64,000 nucleotides of DNA from OLB6 sp964620125. Lineage in GTDB: Bacteria > Bacteroidota > Ignavibacteria > Kapaibacteriales > Kapaibacteriaceae. Positions 35,078-45,100 of this stretch are shown one piece after another; the first letter of the stretch is position 1, and every line of letters begins with the position of its first letter. The stretch spans positions 186,001 through 250,000 of the forward strand of contig CAZUGQ010000001.1 in assembly GCA_964620125.1 (NCBI GenBank). The letters run 5' to 3'. The notes under the pieces are model-generated. The model was not told the origin of the DNA and did no database searches. It worked only from the letters and a program-made list of their open reading frames with translations. The translations under genes and the position numbers were made by a program.

Positions 35078-36301
35078 ATGCTTAACTCACTGTTCATAGA
35101 CTTCAACTCCTACTTTGCTTCAGTTGAGCAACAGCTAAATCCTGAGCTACGTGGGAAACCGATTGCTGTTGTTCCAGTGATTGCCGACACCACGTCTGCC
35201 ATCGCTGCCAGCTACGAGGCAAAGGCATACGGAGTGAAGACGGGAACGAGGATTTACGAAGCAAAACAGATGTGTCCGGATCTAATCCTTGTACAAGCCC
35301 GGCATGTGGAGTACGTGCGGTTTCACCATCGTTTGGTTGATGTTGTGAACTCGGTGCTCCCTGTGAAACGTGTTATGTCGATCGACGAGATGGTATGTGA
35401 TCTTCTTGGCCGACAGCGCGACCGAGACGTAGCACTTGGCATTGCCCGTTCTATCAAACGGCATATTGCCGAAGCGGTAGGCACTGAGCTGCGTTGCAGT
35501 ATTGGCATTGCACCCAACGACTACCTTGCCAAGACTGCTACCGACATGCATAAGCCCGATGGATTGGTGGTGATTGAACAGAAGGATTTGCCGCACATCC
35601 TGTATTCACTGGAGTTGCGAGATCTTGTCGGCATAGGGCGCAGGATGTACGAACGACTCTTCCGTGCAGGCATCTATACCGTGGAAATGTTGTGCTCCGC
35701 TTCGCGCGAGCAGTTGCATGCCGCTTGGGGGGGGATTGAAGGTGACAGGATGTGGGCGCGACTGCGTGGGGAATCAACACCCTACATCGAAACGCACAAG
35801 AGCAGCATCTCTCACGAACATGTGCTGAGTCCTGCCTTGCGAAGCAGGGAGGGGGCTAGCGGCGTGCTTCACCGTTTGCTGCAAAAGGCAGCCACACGAT
35901 TGCGATCCTACGGTTTGCTTGCTGGACAGATTTCTGTGAGCATCCGCCATCGCGATCAGAGCAAATGGAAGCAGGTTGTGAACATCACTCCCACGCAGGA
36001 TAGTGTGCAACTCACCAAGCTGCTCTCTGACCTCCTTGCCACATGGCTGTTACCTTCCGGCACACACCCGATCAAGGTTCGGGTTGAGCTAACCAAATTG
36101 TGCATTGCAAGTGCGGCACCCTTACCCCTGTTTGAGAATGTTGGCCCATCGCGAGACAAGCTCAATGCATCGCTCGACAAGCTCAACGCCAAATACGGCA
36201 GGAACACCGTTTACCTAGGTACAGCCTGGAATGCATTAAGCTCTGCCCCTATGCGGATTGCATTCAATCACATTCCGGAAATTGATTCTGACGAGCAATA
36301 G
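35078..36301 (+). CDS. dinB: Y-family DNA polymerase (DinB/Pol IV-like)
   Basis: 407 residues. Palm residues visible: Asp8 in FIDFNSYFASVEQ, with NSYF in the steric-gate region, and Asp103-Glu104 in SIDEM. Then RCSIGIAPNDYLAKTATDMHKPDG in finger/palm order (segment GIAPNDYLAKTA), a thumb helix-hairpin-helix (LRDLVGIGRRMYERLF), and a little-finger domain with RSYGLLAGQISVSIRHRD. Translesion synthesis of damaged DNA, normally error-prone. Mixed DinB/UmuC features in the N-terminus (FNSYFASVEQ); I place it with DinB but leave the subtype open. A G8 run at 35727-35734 lies within the thumb region. Confidence 0.9.
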   Translation: MLNSLFIDFNSYFASVEQQLNPELRGKPIAVVPVIADTTSAIAASYEAKAYGVKTGTRIYEAKQMCPDLILVQARHVEYVRFHHRLVDVVNSVLPVKRVMSIDEMVCDLLGRQRDRDVALGIARSIKRHIAEAVGTELRCSIGIAPNDYLAKTATDMHKPDGLVVIEQKDLPHILYSLELRDLVGIGRRMYERLFRAGIYTVEMLCSASREQLHAAWGGIEGDRMWARLRGESTPYIETHKSSISHEHVLSPALRSREGASGVLHRLLQKAATRLRSYGLLAGQISVSIRHRDQSKWKQVVNITPTQDSVQLTKLLSDLLATWLLPSGTHPIKVRVELTKLCIASAAPLPLFENVGPSRDKLNASLDKLNAKYGRNTVYLGTAWNALSSAPMRIAFNHIPEIDSDEQ

Positions 36302-36317
36302 TACCTGGCTATCTCTC

Positions 36318-37178
36318 TCAAATCGCTAGGTCAAGTGGCAAATCACTAATATCCTTCAAACGTTTTCCTTCTACCATGGTTGACAAGAGATCAATGGCCT
36401 CGGAATTCCCTGTAGAATCGATAGCTGTTTGCAGTTCGTAAAGTGCAAAGTGATAGGTGCAATCAATATCTCCTGTTCCTAGGGCAATAGAAGCAATTCG
36501 GCTTGGAAGGGGCTCACCAGTGATTACCATGATATGGGGGGTGTGGCCTTTGCGATTCCTTATCAAGTTGAACGCTTCCGACCGCGAGTTCTGTGCTCTG
36601 TCACTGCGAATTGTCCACTTGCAAGAGACGCTGGCATGGAGGATAGGCTTACTACCGGCCACCAGACGTACGTCTGCCCTCGTACCGGTTAACTCATCAA
36701 CAATCCTCTCAGAAGCGTTGATCAGACTATCTGGCTCTGGAGACCGTGTAACAACCACGTCTGGTGATATTGTATAGTCGCTACCAAGAGCGGCTGCCAA
36801 CTCTGGGTTAGACTGCACCATAGTGTCAAGCATGCTAAGGTGCTCATACTGAGCAAACCGGGCTATCTCATTCCGCTTTCGCCCGCCAACGTGCAGAACC
36901 TGCCATGACCCCGGACGCAGATGTGTTAGACTTGGGAAGGTGGCGTTAATGAAGTTGCAGCAGTACTCCTCGAATTTGCTTCCCGACGTTTGGCCTGCAA
37001 GCTTACCACCACCAGTACCAGCCTTCAGTTGCTCGGCAATCTTTTTTGAAACAGCGATGCTGAGTGCATTGCTACTGTCTGCGTTGCCAGGAATGCCACT
37101 GTTTCCGGCCGACAACAGATCAATCACTGAAGAGTGAAAGCGCTTACGCTCGCGGCTAATGATACCGGCATTTGGCAT
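36318..37178 (-). CDS. Type II restriction endonuclease, NgoMIV family (predicted G^CCGGC)
   Basis: 286 residues from the ATG at 37178, the length I recall for NgoMIV. Placing the start there puts every reported NgoMIV active-site residue at its published number: Glu70, Asp140, Ser185-Cys186-Lys187 and Glu201. Residues reported to read the CCGG core (Arg191, Asp193, Arg194 in RSDR) and the outer G:C (Asp34, Gln63) are also in place. These NgoMIV facts are from memory. The enzyme should cut GCCGGC as a tetramer. A longer ORF upstream overlaps the methyltransferase and is not a coding start. It lies five bases after its cognate methyltransferase. Confidence 0.93.
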   Translation of the reverse strand: MPNAGIISRERKRFHSSVIDLLSAGNSGIPGNADSSNALSIAVSKKIAEQLKAGTGGGKLAGQTSGSKFEEYCCNFINATFPSLTHLRPGSWQVLHVGGRKRNEIARFAQYEHLSMLDTMVQSNPELAAALGSDYTISPDVVVTRSPEPDSLINASERIVDELTGTRADVRLVAGSKPILHASVSCKWTIRSDRAQNSRSEAFNLIRNRKGHTPHIMVITGEPLPSRIASIALGTGDIDCTYHFALYELQTAIDSTGNSEAIDLLSTMVEGKRLKDISDLPLDLAI

Positions 37179-37183
37179 TATCT

Positions 37184-38146
37184 CTAAACGACTTTTCGGA
37201 AATACGTCTGCACAACTGCCCTCATCACTGACTCGCCAACAGCCTGAGCAACAGGTGGAGGGAAGGCATTGCCAATTTGCCGGTACACGGATGTTTTTCC
37301 TCCAATAAACACCCATTCGTTAGGAAACCCTTGCACACGAGCAGCCATTCGTGTTGTGAGTCGGGGCATGCCGATGAATCCAGGTTCTGGGGCGCTGTTC
37401 GCTATTCCCCGACCATCGACGCCGAGCTGTTTCCATGCCAGGCGTGCGCGCGTAGGTCCTAGATCAGGTCCACCATGTTTACGAGACCCGCCCACTAGAG
37501 TTGGTGCAATGGTTGTTGCCTTTTCGGCCCAGTGTTTAGCCCCTTCCCAGCCATTCTCAGACATCAGATCGAACAATAGCTCACCTATGGTTGGAGGCTG
37601 CTCCAGTGATCCTGCTGGCCAATAGAAGCGATCGGCGAACCGATGTTCAATTGCAATCAGGACAACCCTGGGACGAAGTTGCGAAACCCCGAAGTCTCTA
37701 GCATTGAGAAGACGCCAGGATGATGCATAGCCTAACTGGCCAAGAGTTCCGCTTATTCCCAAACGATACTGTGTGAATCGCCGATCAAGGAGTCCTCGAA
37801 CGTTCTCAATCATGATGGCTTTCGGCCTTATCTCATCGGCCAATCGAATCACTTCTGGGAAGAGGTCTCGTTCATCTTCCTGTCCAAGTTGTCTGCCAGC
37901 AACCGAAAACGGAGGGCAAGGAACACCTCCAGCAAGCAGGTCAATGCCTCTCCATTTTGTTCCATCAAACGAACGAACATCTTGGTGAAGGATGTTCCAA
38001 CGTGGCCTGTTAGTCAGTAGAGTCTTGCAATAGTCTGATTCTATTTCAACCAACGCTTCATGTTCGTACCCCGCAGCCTCCAAGCCAATAGCTTGGCCGC
38101 CAGCACCGGCACAGATTTCAACAACTGTTGGGCCTGCCTTGCTCAT
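37184..38146 (-). CDS. DNA (cytosine-5-)-methyltransferase, partner of the NgoMIV-like enzyme
   Basis: 320 residues from the ATG at 38146, chosen because it precedes motif I (VVEICAGAGGQAIGLEAAGY). Motif IV with catalytic Cys77 (GGVPCPPFS), motif VI (IENVRGLL), motif VIII (QLRPRVVLIAI) and motif X (YRQIGNAFPPPVAQAVG) are all present. It forms 5-methylcytosine in the shared site, predicted GCCGGC, and protects the host from the adjacent nuclease. The two genes form one minus-strand unit placed between dinB and an unrelated lipoprotein, with base usage a little more AT-rich than neighbours, in keeping with horizontal transfer. Confidence 0.94.
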   Translation of the reverse strand: MSKAGPTVVEICAGAGGQAIGLEAAGYEHEALVEIESDYCKTLLTNRPRWNILHQDVRSFDGTKWRGIDLLAGGVPCPPFSVAGRQLGQEDERDLFPEVIRLADEIRPKAIMIENVRGLLDRRFTQYRLGISGTLGQLGYASSWRLLNARDFGVSQLRPRVVLIAIEHRFADRFYWPAGSLEQPPTIGELLFDLMSENGWEGAKHWAEKATTIAPTLVGGSRKHGGPDLGPTRARLAWKQLGVDGRGIANSAPEPGFIGMPRLTTRMAARVQGFPNEWVFIGGKTSVYRQIGNAFPPPVAQAVGESVMRAVVQTYFRKVV

Positions 38147-38228
38147 TGCCGAGAACGTAGGTTGGATTTCATTTTTCACGTTAAATGTACGTACCACCAC
38201 CGCGCTTAGTCGTGCCTGTTGAAAATTC

Positions 38229-39995
38229 TCAGCGCAAGTCAAACCACACACCATGGAGCATCAGCTTGTCCATGGCGTTGTTGGGATAGTCTCGAACGTA
38301 CGGCTGAATCAACCGAAAATCCTCGTCGTGAAAGATGAGGAGCATCGGTGCTTGGTTTACAGCCACCTGCTCCGCTTCTCTGTACAAGCGCATGCGCTCT
38401 GCGCGATTCGTTGTCGTAATTGCCTGTTCGAAGAGTGCATCGTACTGAGCATTCACAAAACGGGTTGAGTTGATGGGGCTGATTCCTGCGCCTTTCGGAA
38501 CCAAGGCTCCGTAGTAAAGATTGAGAAAGGTTTCGGGATCAGGATAATCTGCAACCCACCCAAGACGAAAGAAGTGGGTTTGACCCTGGTCGATCTTCTG
38601 CAGGTGCTGAGCAAACTCCACCTGCTCTAGCTGTATCCGAACGTTCAGATTTTCCTCGAGCATTCCCTGAATAACCTCGGCAATCTGGGCATTTCTTCCA
38701 CCACCAGCATTGAGCTGCAGGGTGATTGGCCCAAGCCCCTTTCCATCGGGATAACCAGCCTGTGCCAATAAGGCTCGTGCCGTCGATGGGTCATATCGGT
38801 AGCCGACTACGGACTGGTAATCGTATCCTGGCATAGAGCTAGGTACAAGTCCATGTTCTGCTGGACCGGCAGCCTGACCCCGCAACACGTATCGAATGAT
38901 GCGCTGCCTGTCCACAGCCATGTTGAATGCCTTGCGTATCCGCACGTCACGAAAGATGGGATCGATGCACAGAAATCCATAAAACTGTGTGGAGAGTGCC
39001 GGTACGTGCAGGAGCTTGAATCGTGACCACTCACCGCGCAGACGCTTGCTGGTATCAACGATGTCTGGGAAGAACTCATTCGGTATTCGGTACGACTCTT
39101 CGAGTTTGCCCGAAGCAAACTCCAGTAGCTGCACCTTGTCGTCCTTCACAAACGTGAAACGCACGCCATCCAGAAATGGTAGTTGATTGCCATGCTCGTC
39201 ATGCCGCCAATAACGATGATTGCGAACAAGCACAAGTTTCCGATCAGGCTCCCAGCGCTCGAACCGAAACGGTCCACTCCCTACTGGATGTTTGAAGAAG
39301 TCCTTACCATATCGCTCCACTGCTTCGCGCGGATGAATGCCCATGCCCACAATTGCCACGTAATTCTCGAAGGGGCCAAAGGCACGCTCGAGATGGATGC
39401 GAAACGTGGTGTCGTTTACCACTTCGAACCCAGCAACCTCCGCAGGCCGTGGTTCACCTCCGTGTTCGTGTGCTCGCTGGGTGGCTTCGAAGTACGCCGT
39501 TGCTCCAACAACCTTGTTGCGGAAGTAATCGAAGTTCTTGGTGCCTGTACGGAAATCACAGATGCGGGTAAAGGAGTATCGCACATCCGATGCCGTCAGT
39601 CGCCGCCCCTTACCATTCGGAAAACAGGGATCGTCATGAAACCATACATCAGAGCGCAGGTGATACGTGTACACACGGCCATCGGAACTTACTTCCCAGC
39701 GTTTTGCTACCTCTGGCTCGAGTTCCAGATTGGCGTTGAAGGTTACGAGCTTGTCGTAAATGTTGCCAGCAACATGACTGCTCGTTACGTCATTGATCTT
39801 CACCGGATCCAAAGAGCTCATCTCTCCAACTTCGTTGGAGCGGTAGATGCCGCCATATACCTTGCCTCCGGCCGCAGAACGGAATGTACCTTCAGGTTTC
39901 CCGGGTTCCGTACACGCTGCGAGCAGCAGCGTAAGAGTGTAGGCAAGGGATACGATCCCCCCCCAACGAACACAACTGCCAGTGCCGTTACTCAT
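38229..39995 (-). CDS. Extracellular solute-binding protein family 5 (oligopeptide/dipeptide-binding) lipoprotein
   Basis: 588 residues. Lipoprotein signal with lipobox LLLAAC. Family 5 pattern: YGGIYRSNEVGEMSSLDPVKINDV near the N-terminus, then RVYTYHLRSDVWFHDD, TASDVRYSFTRI, HPVGSGPFRFERWEPDRKLVLVRN and WVADYPDPETFLNLYY. It would bind peptides or similar ligands on the periplasmic side. No permease or ATPase genes (dppBCDF-like) are adjacent, so it is an orphan receptor here. A C8 run at 39957-39964 encodes Trp-Gly-Gly in the signal region. The start overlaps the stop of the OmpA-family gene (ATGA-type overlap). Confidence 0.9.
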   Translation of the reverse strand: MSNGTGSCVRWGGIVSLAYTLTLLLAACTEPGKPEGTFRSAAGGKVYGGIYRSNEVGEMSSLDPVKINDVTSSHVAGNIYDKLVTFNANLELEPEVAKRWEVSSDGRVYTYHLRSDVWFHDDPCFPNGKGRRLTASDVRYSFTRICDFRTGTKNFDYFRNKVVGATAYFEATQRAHEHGGEPRPAEVAGFEVVNDTTFRIHLERAFGPFENYVAIVGMGIHPREAVERYGKDFFKHPVGSGPFRFERWEPDRKLVLVRNHRYWRHDEHGNQLPFLDGVRFTFVKDDKVQLLEFASGKLEESYRIPNEFFPDIVDTSKRLRGEWSRFKLLHVPALSTQFYGFLCIDPIFRDVRIRKAFNMAVDRQRIIRYVLRGQAAGPAEHGLVPSSMPGYDYQSVVGYRYDPSTARALLAQAGYPDGKGLGPITLQLNAGGGRNAQIAEVIQGMLEENLNVRIQLEQVEFAQHLQKIDQGQTHFFRLGWVADYPDPETFLNLYYGALVPKGAGISPINSTRFVNAQYDALFEQAITTTNRAERMRLYREAEQVAVNQAPMLLIFHDEDFRLIQPYVRDYPNNAMDKLMLHGVWFDLR

Positions 39996-42181
39996 CGTAC
40001 GGGCGTTTCAATCTCAATCTGCACAGTACGCGAGTAGGATCGGCCTTCGGGAATGTCGTTGTCAAACAGCAGCCGATCCGATCCAACCGGTTCTATCGTT
40101 ACACGATTGTCTGGCAACCCAAGCACACGTTGAGCCTCCAAACACCGCTTGCGTGCTAGGGTGCGATTATACTCTGGGTTGCCCTGCCTGTCGGCATATC
40201 CGAAGATGCGCACCTTGCTCTCCGGCTGGATGCGACTCTTGATCTGATTCATCACTCGTTGGTTCTCAGCACTCAACTGCGCCGAGTTGAATTCGAATAC
40301 GATGAGTGAATATCGCTCTATAAGCTTGCCACCCTCTTCGCGTGCCTTCATGAGCTGCGAGGTAACGTAGTCTACGTTTAAGGTATCGGATGCTACCCGC
40401 GTTTGCCCGATTTCATTTCGCACGGTTACAGTAGCAACGATGGGTTTGTCGTTTCGCGGACGACTGGATGCACTGTTGGGGTCCCACGTTATCTGCGTTG
40501 GTGCTCCACTACCGTTATTGCTAACAAGTACCGAAGCCCCCTGCCCAACGGATGTTTCCCAAGAGGCAATGTCCTCGCCTCCCGTCACAGCAGGTGTGAT
40601 CACGAACTGCTGTGGGGTTATCACGAGGTCCTTATCTCTAAATTCTACTGGAGCAAGGATGGCAGGATCGCTGGCCGTTATCTCCACCCTGCGGTTCTCC
40701 GCCTGACCATCAGGTGTTGTTGGGTTTGCAGGGCTTGATGGAAGCCCACGCCCGATTACCTTGATGCGTTCTGATTCGATGTTGAATGCTGTGACCAGAT
40801 AGTCCCGAACAGCTTCCGCCCGTGCCTCTGCAAGTTCCCTGTTGTTCTTCTCTTCATCAACATTGTCAACATAACCCACAAGCGTGATGGTTGCCGATGG
40901 GTCCTTGCGTAGGCGCGACCCAACAACGTTCAACATGTTGCGGTATACATCGAGCTGATTGCGCATCAAATCCATGGTGCGGAATTCGCGCGCCTGCTCC
41001 GGATCGAGGCGCAGCTGCGAGGTACTGTCAAGTGAGGATGAGCCATGAGCAAAGAACACCTGCGGCAGAAGCGGGTAGTTTTCGATAACATCTTGCTCTT
41101 CGACGTGGATGGTGTCAACGGCTACCATCCTTCCCTGTTCATCGCGAGCTTGAAAGCGGTAAAAGATCTCGGGAGAGAATGGTCGCGGTGTTTCTCGGAT
41201 GTACGTCTCATGAATATGGGTGGTGATAAACCGCACATCACCTTCATCTCGCGTGCTGTCCTCAGAATTGGCCGAGGCTAGGTACACATTATCGTTACGC
41301 AGGTTAGGCTTTTCTACAATGGATGTGTCGCGCGAAACAACTGTATCGCGGATGATCGTTGGATCCTTTGGTGAATACACTCCGTATCGGAAGGAGACAC
41401 CAAGCTGAAAGGCACTCACTGCCCAATCAACGGTACTCACCTGTGTGATTGGCAGGTAATAGCGTACTTCTGGAACTAGCGAAAACGTGCTTTGTGTAAG
41501 GAGTTCGTAGCCCAAGCCAACAACGGCGTGTACTTGGAACGACTGAAGGTTAGGGATGGCACCGGTTGACTCATTGCGCACTGTTGTGCCATCTAAAAAG
41601 GTATAGCCATCGGGTGTAAACAGCGTTTCCTTTTGCTCGTAACTGGAGCTGAGAACCATGCCCCCACGGACGCCTGCACTTACCCAGAAGAAGTCAAGAA
41701 ACCGATATCCAACTGTTGGTTCGATAACGAGCATCGGTGCTGTAACGTCTAGCGTGTGCTCCACCTGGATGTCTGCACGCTGTTGTGTTGGTATTGGGCC
41801 ATCAGTTAATACTGGTTCATTCCCTATTGCCTCCTGCCGCTTCAGCACACCATTCAGAGAACTGTAGCCTACCCGAGCCTGAATGCGCAAGTCCCTGATG
41901 ACCGGTATCTCGAACAGTGCTGCCACAACTGGCAAAAGCGCTGTTGCATCACGGTACTCGGAACAACACGATGGTACACCAGGGAGTGCTCCGAACCCTG
42001 CATTATGAAGATTGATGCCCAAAGCTCCATACCCACCAACGAAGTATCGTAGATAGAGCGTTCGGCCCGTACCCTGCTCTGTGCGGGTTTCTTGCGCATG
42101 AAGTGCACATGCAACCAACACCATGCAGCAGACACCTGCCGCGCAATCGCGAAGTTTTATGATCATGGACATGGTGAGCAC
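39992..42181 (-). CDS. OmpA-family outer-membrane protein (729 residues)
   Basis: A hydrophobic signal segment (VCCMVLVACALHAQ) ends near residue 30; a start at 42166 is also possible. Then a beta-barrel-like N-terminal part, and an OmpA-like domain near residues 440-520 (ATITLVGYVDNVDEEKNNRELAEARAEAV, segments VGYVDNVDEE and RELAEARAEAV). A further domain and a second OmpA-like domain at the C-terminus follow (FEFNSAQLSAENQRVMNQIKSRI, RIFGYADRQGNPEYNRTLARKRC, segments ENQRVMNQIKSRI and YADRQGNPEYNR). Same plan as the protein at 12612; paralogues. It is the middle gene of a three-gene minus-strand unit with the giant surface protein and the orphan binding protein. Confidence 0.9.
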   Translation of the reverse strand: MLTMSMIIKLRDCAAGVCCMVLVACALHAQETRTEQGTGRTLYLRYFVGGYGALGINLHNAGFGALPGVPSCCSEYRDATALLPVVAALFEIPVIRDLRIQARVGYSSLNGVLKRQEAIGNEPVLTDGPIPTQQRADIQVEHTLDVTAPMLVIEPTVGYRFLDFFWVSAGVRGGMVLSSSYEQKETLFTPDGYTFLDGTTVRNESTGAIPNLQSFQVHAVVGLGYELLTQSTFSLVPEVRYYLPITQVSTVDWAVSAFQLGVSFRYGVYSPKDPTIIRDTVVSRDTSIVEKPNLRNDNVYLASANSEDSTRDEGDVRFITTHIHETYIRETPRPFSPEIFYRFQARDEQGRMVAVDTIHVEEQDVIENYPLLPQVFFAHGSSSLDSTSQLRLDPEQAREFRTMDLMRNQLDVYRNMLNVVGSRLRKDPSATITLVGYVDNVDEEKNNRELAEARAEAVRDYLVTAFNIESERIKVIGRGLPSSPANPTTPDGQAENRRVEITASDPAILAPVEFRDKDLVITPQQFVITPAVTGGEDIASWETSVGQGASVLVSNNGSGAPTQITWDPNSASSRPRNDKPIVATVTVRNEIGQTRVASDTLNVDYVTSQLMKAREEGGKLIERYSLIVFEFNSAQLSAENQRVMNQIKSRIQPESKVRIFGYADRQGNPEYNRTLARKRCLEAQRVLGLPDNRVTIEPVGSDRLLFDNDIPEGRSYSRTVQIEIETPVR

Positions 42182-42182
42182 A

Positions 42183-45100
42183 TCAGTGGATGATGAGCGC
42201 TGGCGTTTGGCGCTGCCGTGTTGGTGTTATCAGGCGCACGGAGTATGGTCCGCTGGCCAAGGCTCGAACATCAAATGACGTTGTTCGCACTCCCCCCCCT
42301 TGTTCGTGATACCACTCGTCCGTACGAACAACGTTGCCGTGCACATCTACCAGTTCAAGTGAGTGAATGCCTCGTTCAAACACCTGAACCTCGACGGTAA
42401 GTGCGTCGGATGCTGGCGAGGGATACTGGCGCAGGTTCAGTGCTCCGGTACGTTGCACCAGACGTGGTCCTCCTTCCTCGCAGATCTCCAGCCGCAGCCA
42501 CCCATCTTCAGGCCTCGACGTATACGTTGACCCTGAAGCACTCAACTCGGCAAAGGCAAGGTCGAGCACGGTGCTATCCTGTGATCCAAGTGTTGCTTGT
42601 CCATACAATTCAAGGATGGTGCTCTCCTGGTCCGTGATGGTTGCACCGGCAAGTTCTACTTCGAGTTCCGTTACTCCCGCCAAGCTCTGGTTGCGCACGA
42701 TTCTGCCGGAGCTTACTCGCTGGATCACGAACATGGACGTATTGGAGCGCACGATGAACCGTGCATCGGCCACGATGCTTGTTACGGCACCAGCCACGAT
42801 CTGTGCCTTTACGGGAATGACAAGATTGTCTTCGGCAGGGCTTACTACCATGAATGGCAACCGCACAGCAACCTCTACGTTGAGTCTGCCCGTACCACTC
42901 AGTGCTACGGCTTTGACGTCAGAACATGGTTGATCGAAGTCGATCAAGAGACTATCCACATACGTTACTCTATCCACTGGCAGGAAGGTAATCACCACAT
43001 CCAGCCGATCTCCGGGCTGCAGGGTTGTTGGTATAGGGCCAGATGCTGCCGTAAACACGCCTCCCGCTGTTCCACGCATCCGAAGTGCAGTGATTCGTAC
43101 CGGTAGTACTCCGGTATTCACGATTGTGAGGGTTTGGTTACTGCTTTGCTGCACATCCACCAAACCAAACGATACTGGACCGGGCGTACTGGGTATGCTT
43201 GTTGCTCGTGTGCCGCTAACGGCGCACGAGAATGCTGTTGGTTGGTTGCCGATTCTGGCACGCACGGTAACGGTTGCAGTTTTCACACCATCGGTACTGC
43301 CCCGAGGATCGAACTCAACCAGCAGCGCCACCCGTGCTGATGGCTGCAGGGTAACGTTGGTAACCAGTGATGGATCAAGAATCGTAAAGAGCGCTGCATC
43401 TGGACCTACAACCGATACATCGATCAGGTCTACAGGTACCTTGCTTGTATTTGAGATAATGATGGTGTCAACGGCAACGGCGCAATTAGAAAGGGTACCG
43501 AATGACAGGTTGTTGGTTATACCCAACGATCCGCTTTCACTCGTCCACCGAACAAGGACGGGAAAAGAATCCGGGCACGGGTCGCTGGAAACGAACCACA
43601 ACGTATCGAGTGCCGTTGCTTCCGACGTTGCAGTTACCGTGACGTCGATTGTTTGTTGTGCACCCATTGCCACCGTAAATGAAGCTGGTGTTGCCGAGAG
43701 AACAATGGGTCGGGAGGACCGGATTTGCGTGATGGTCACGTCGGCGGGGGTATTGTTTATGTACGTGGCTTGCACAACCGTTGGTGCGCCTACGGTTACC
43801 AAACCAAGATCAAGGTATCGAGGCCCTTGCAGGTCAATGGTTGCCACGGGTCCATTGAGAGGCACGTTCACCTGTGGTAGCCCAGGTGCTGTGGTTCGAA
43901 CGGAGAGCAGCGCCGTTCGCAGACTGGTGCCACCGATGGCGGGAGAGAAGGTAACCTCGTACAGTGCTTCTCCTCCCGAAGGGATTAACGTATCGGAAAG
44001 AGGTTCGCTCGTTACAACGAAGTCTGCACTGTTCACACCATTCACAAATGCAGGCCGAAGCAACGTCACGGCCGTACCACCGGTATTTCGAATGGTCACC
44101 AGTTCCGTTGTGGCATCACATGACCGTGTTGGGGCATAGGTAAGTGATCCTGGTACGGCAACCACCTCGGAGGTACGAGCTAACCCTGCCAGGATAACCT
44201 CGACGCTATCGGCGCAGCTACGCCCAGCCATACCCGTTGTATTCTGAGAACGGATCCAGAAGGTTGCCTGATTGGAACCAACAGCGCTTGGAGTGTATTC
44301 GAACACTAGCTCGATCGTGCCACCGGGAGGTAATACGAATGGCGGTGCGGGCGTTGCACTCACCAAACGGAAAGGAGCTGCAACGGTAGGGAGATTCTGT
44401 ATGTCCAGGTCGCTGCTTCCATCATTGCGTAACTGCATTACTACCTGGCCAGAGCCCCCTACCGGTACCACGCCAAACTGACCGGTACCAACCAACGAGA
44501 GTCGAGGTGCAACACCTTCGTAGCGAATCCAAACGGTATCAGGCTCCTGACAGCCTTGAATCCAGAGCAGTGTGGGAACGGTGGCCTGCCCAACCCTCTT
44601 GGCGATGATCCGGAAATTGAGGTTGCGGAATCCACCAACAGGAATCGTAAACGGCAGATTGGCTGACACCTCCACTAATGCCGCGTCGCCAGATGTGTAG
44701 TTCAGCAGCGATACGGGATCCTGAGCTGAATTTTCAACCACGATCTGATCAAACAGCGGTGTGTTCACGCACAAGGCTCCGATGTCAATCGTGTCGTACA
44801 CTCCTCCTCGGAACTTGTACTGGAGGTCAACAAGCCGCACATCCACAGCGTAATCAACAATCCACGGATCACGAGCTTTCACGGTATCCGTGTTGTCAAG
44901 GATCAGTTGTCCTACCTGCGGACCCGATTGGCCGACTTGAGCAACGTATGCAACAATGTACTGCTTGCTTGTGTTGGACTGAATGCTATCCGGGAACACG
45001 GTTGGTTGCACCAGGCTGAACCCGGCAGCACCAGTGAACGTGGCGGTTGATACCTCCAGTGGACTCTCTCCGAGGTTGCTAACAGTGATGGTGTCCAACA

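Noticed and set aside
36318..37316. Longer 332-residue restriction enzyme
   Set aside because: The extra 46 residues overlap the methyltransferase and break the residue numbering that matches NgoMIV when translation starts at 37178.
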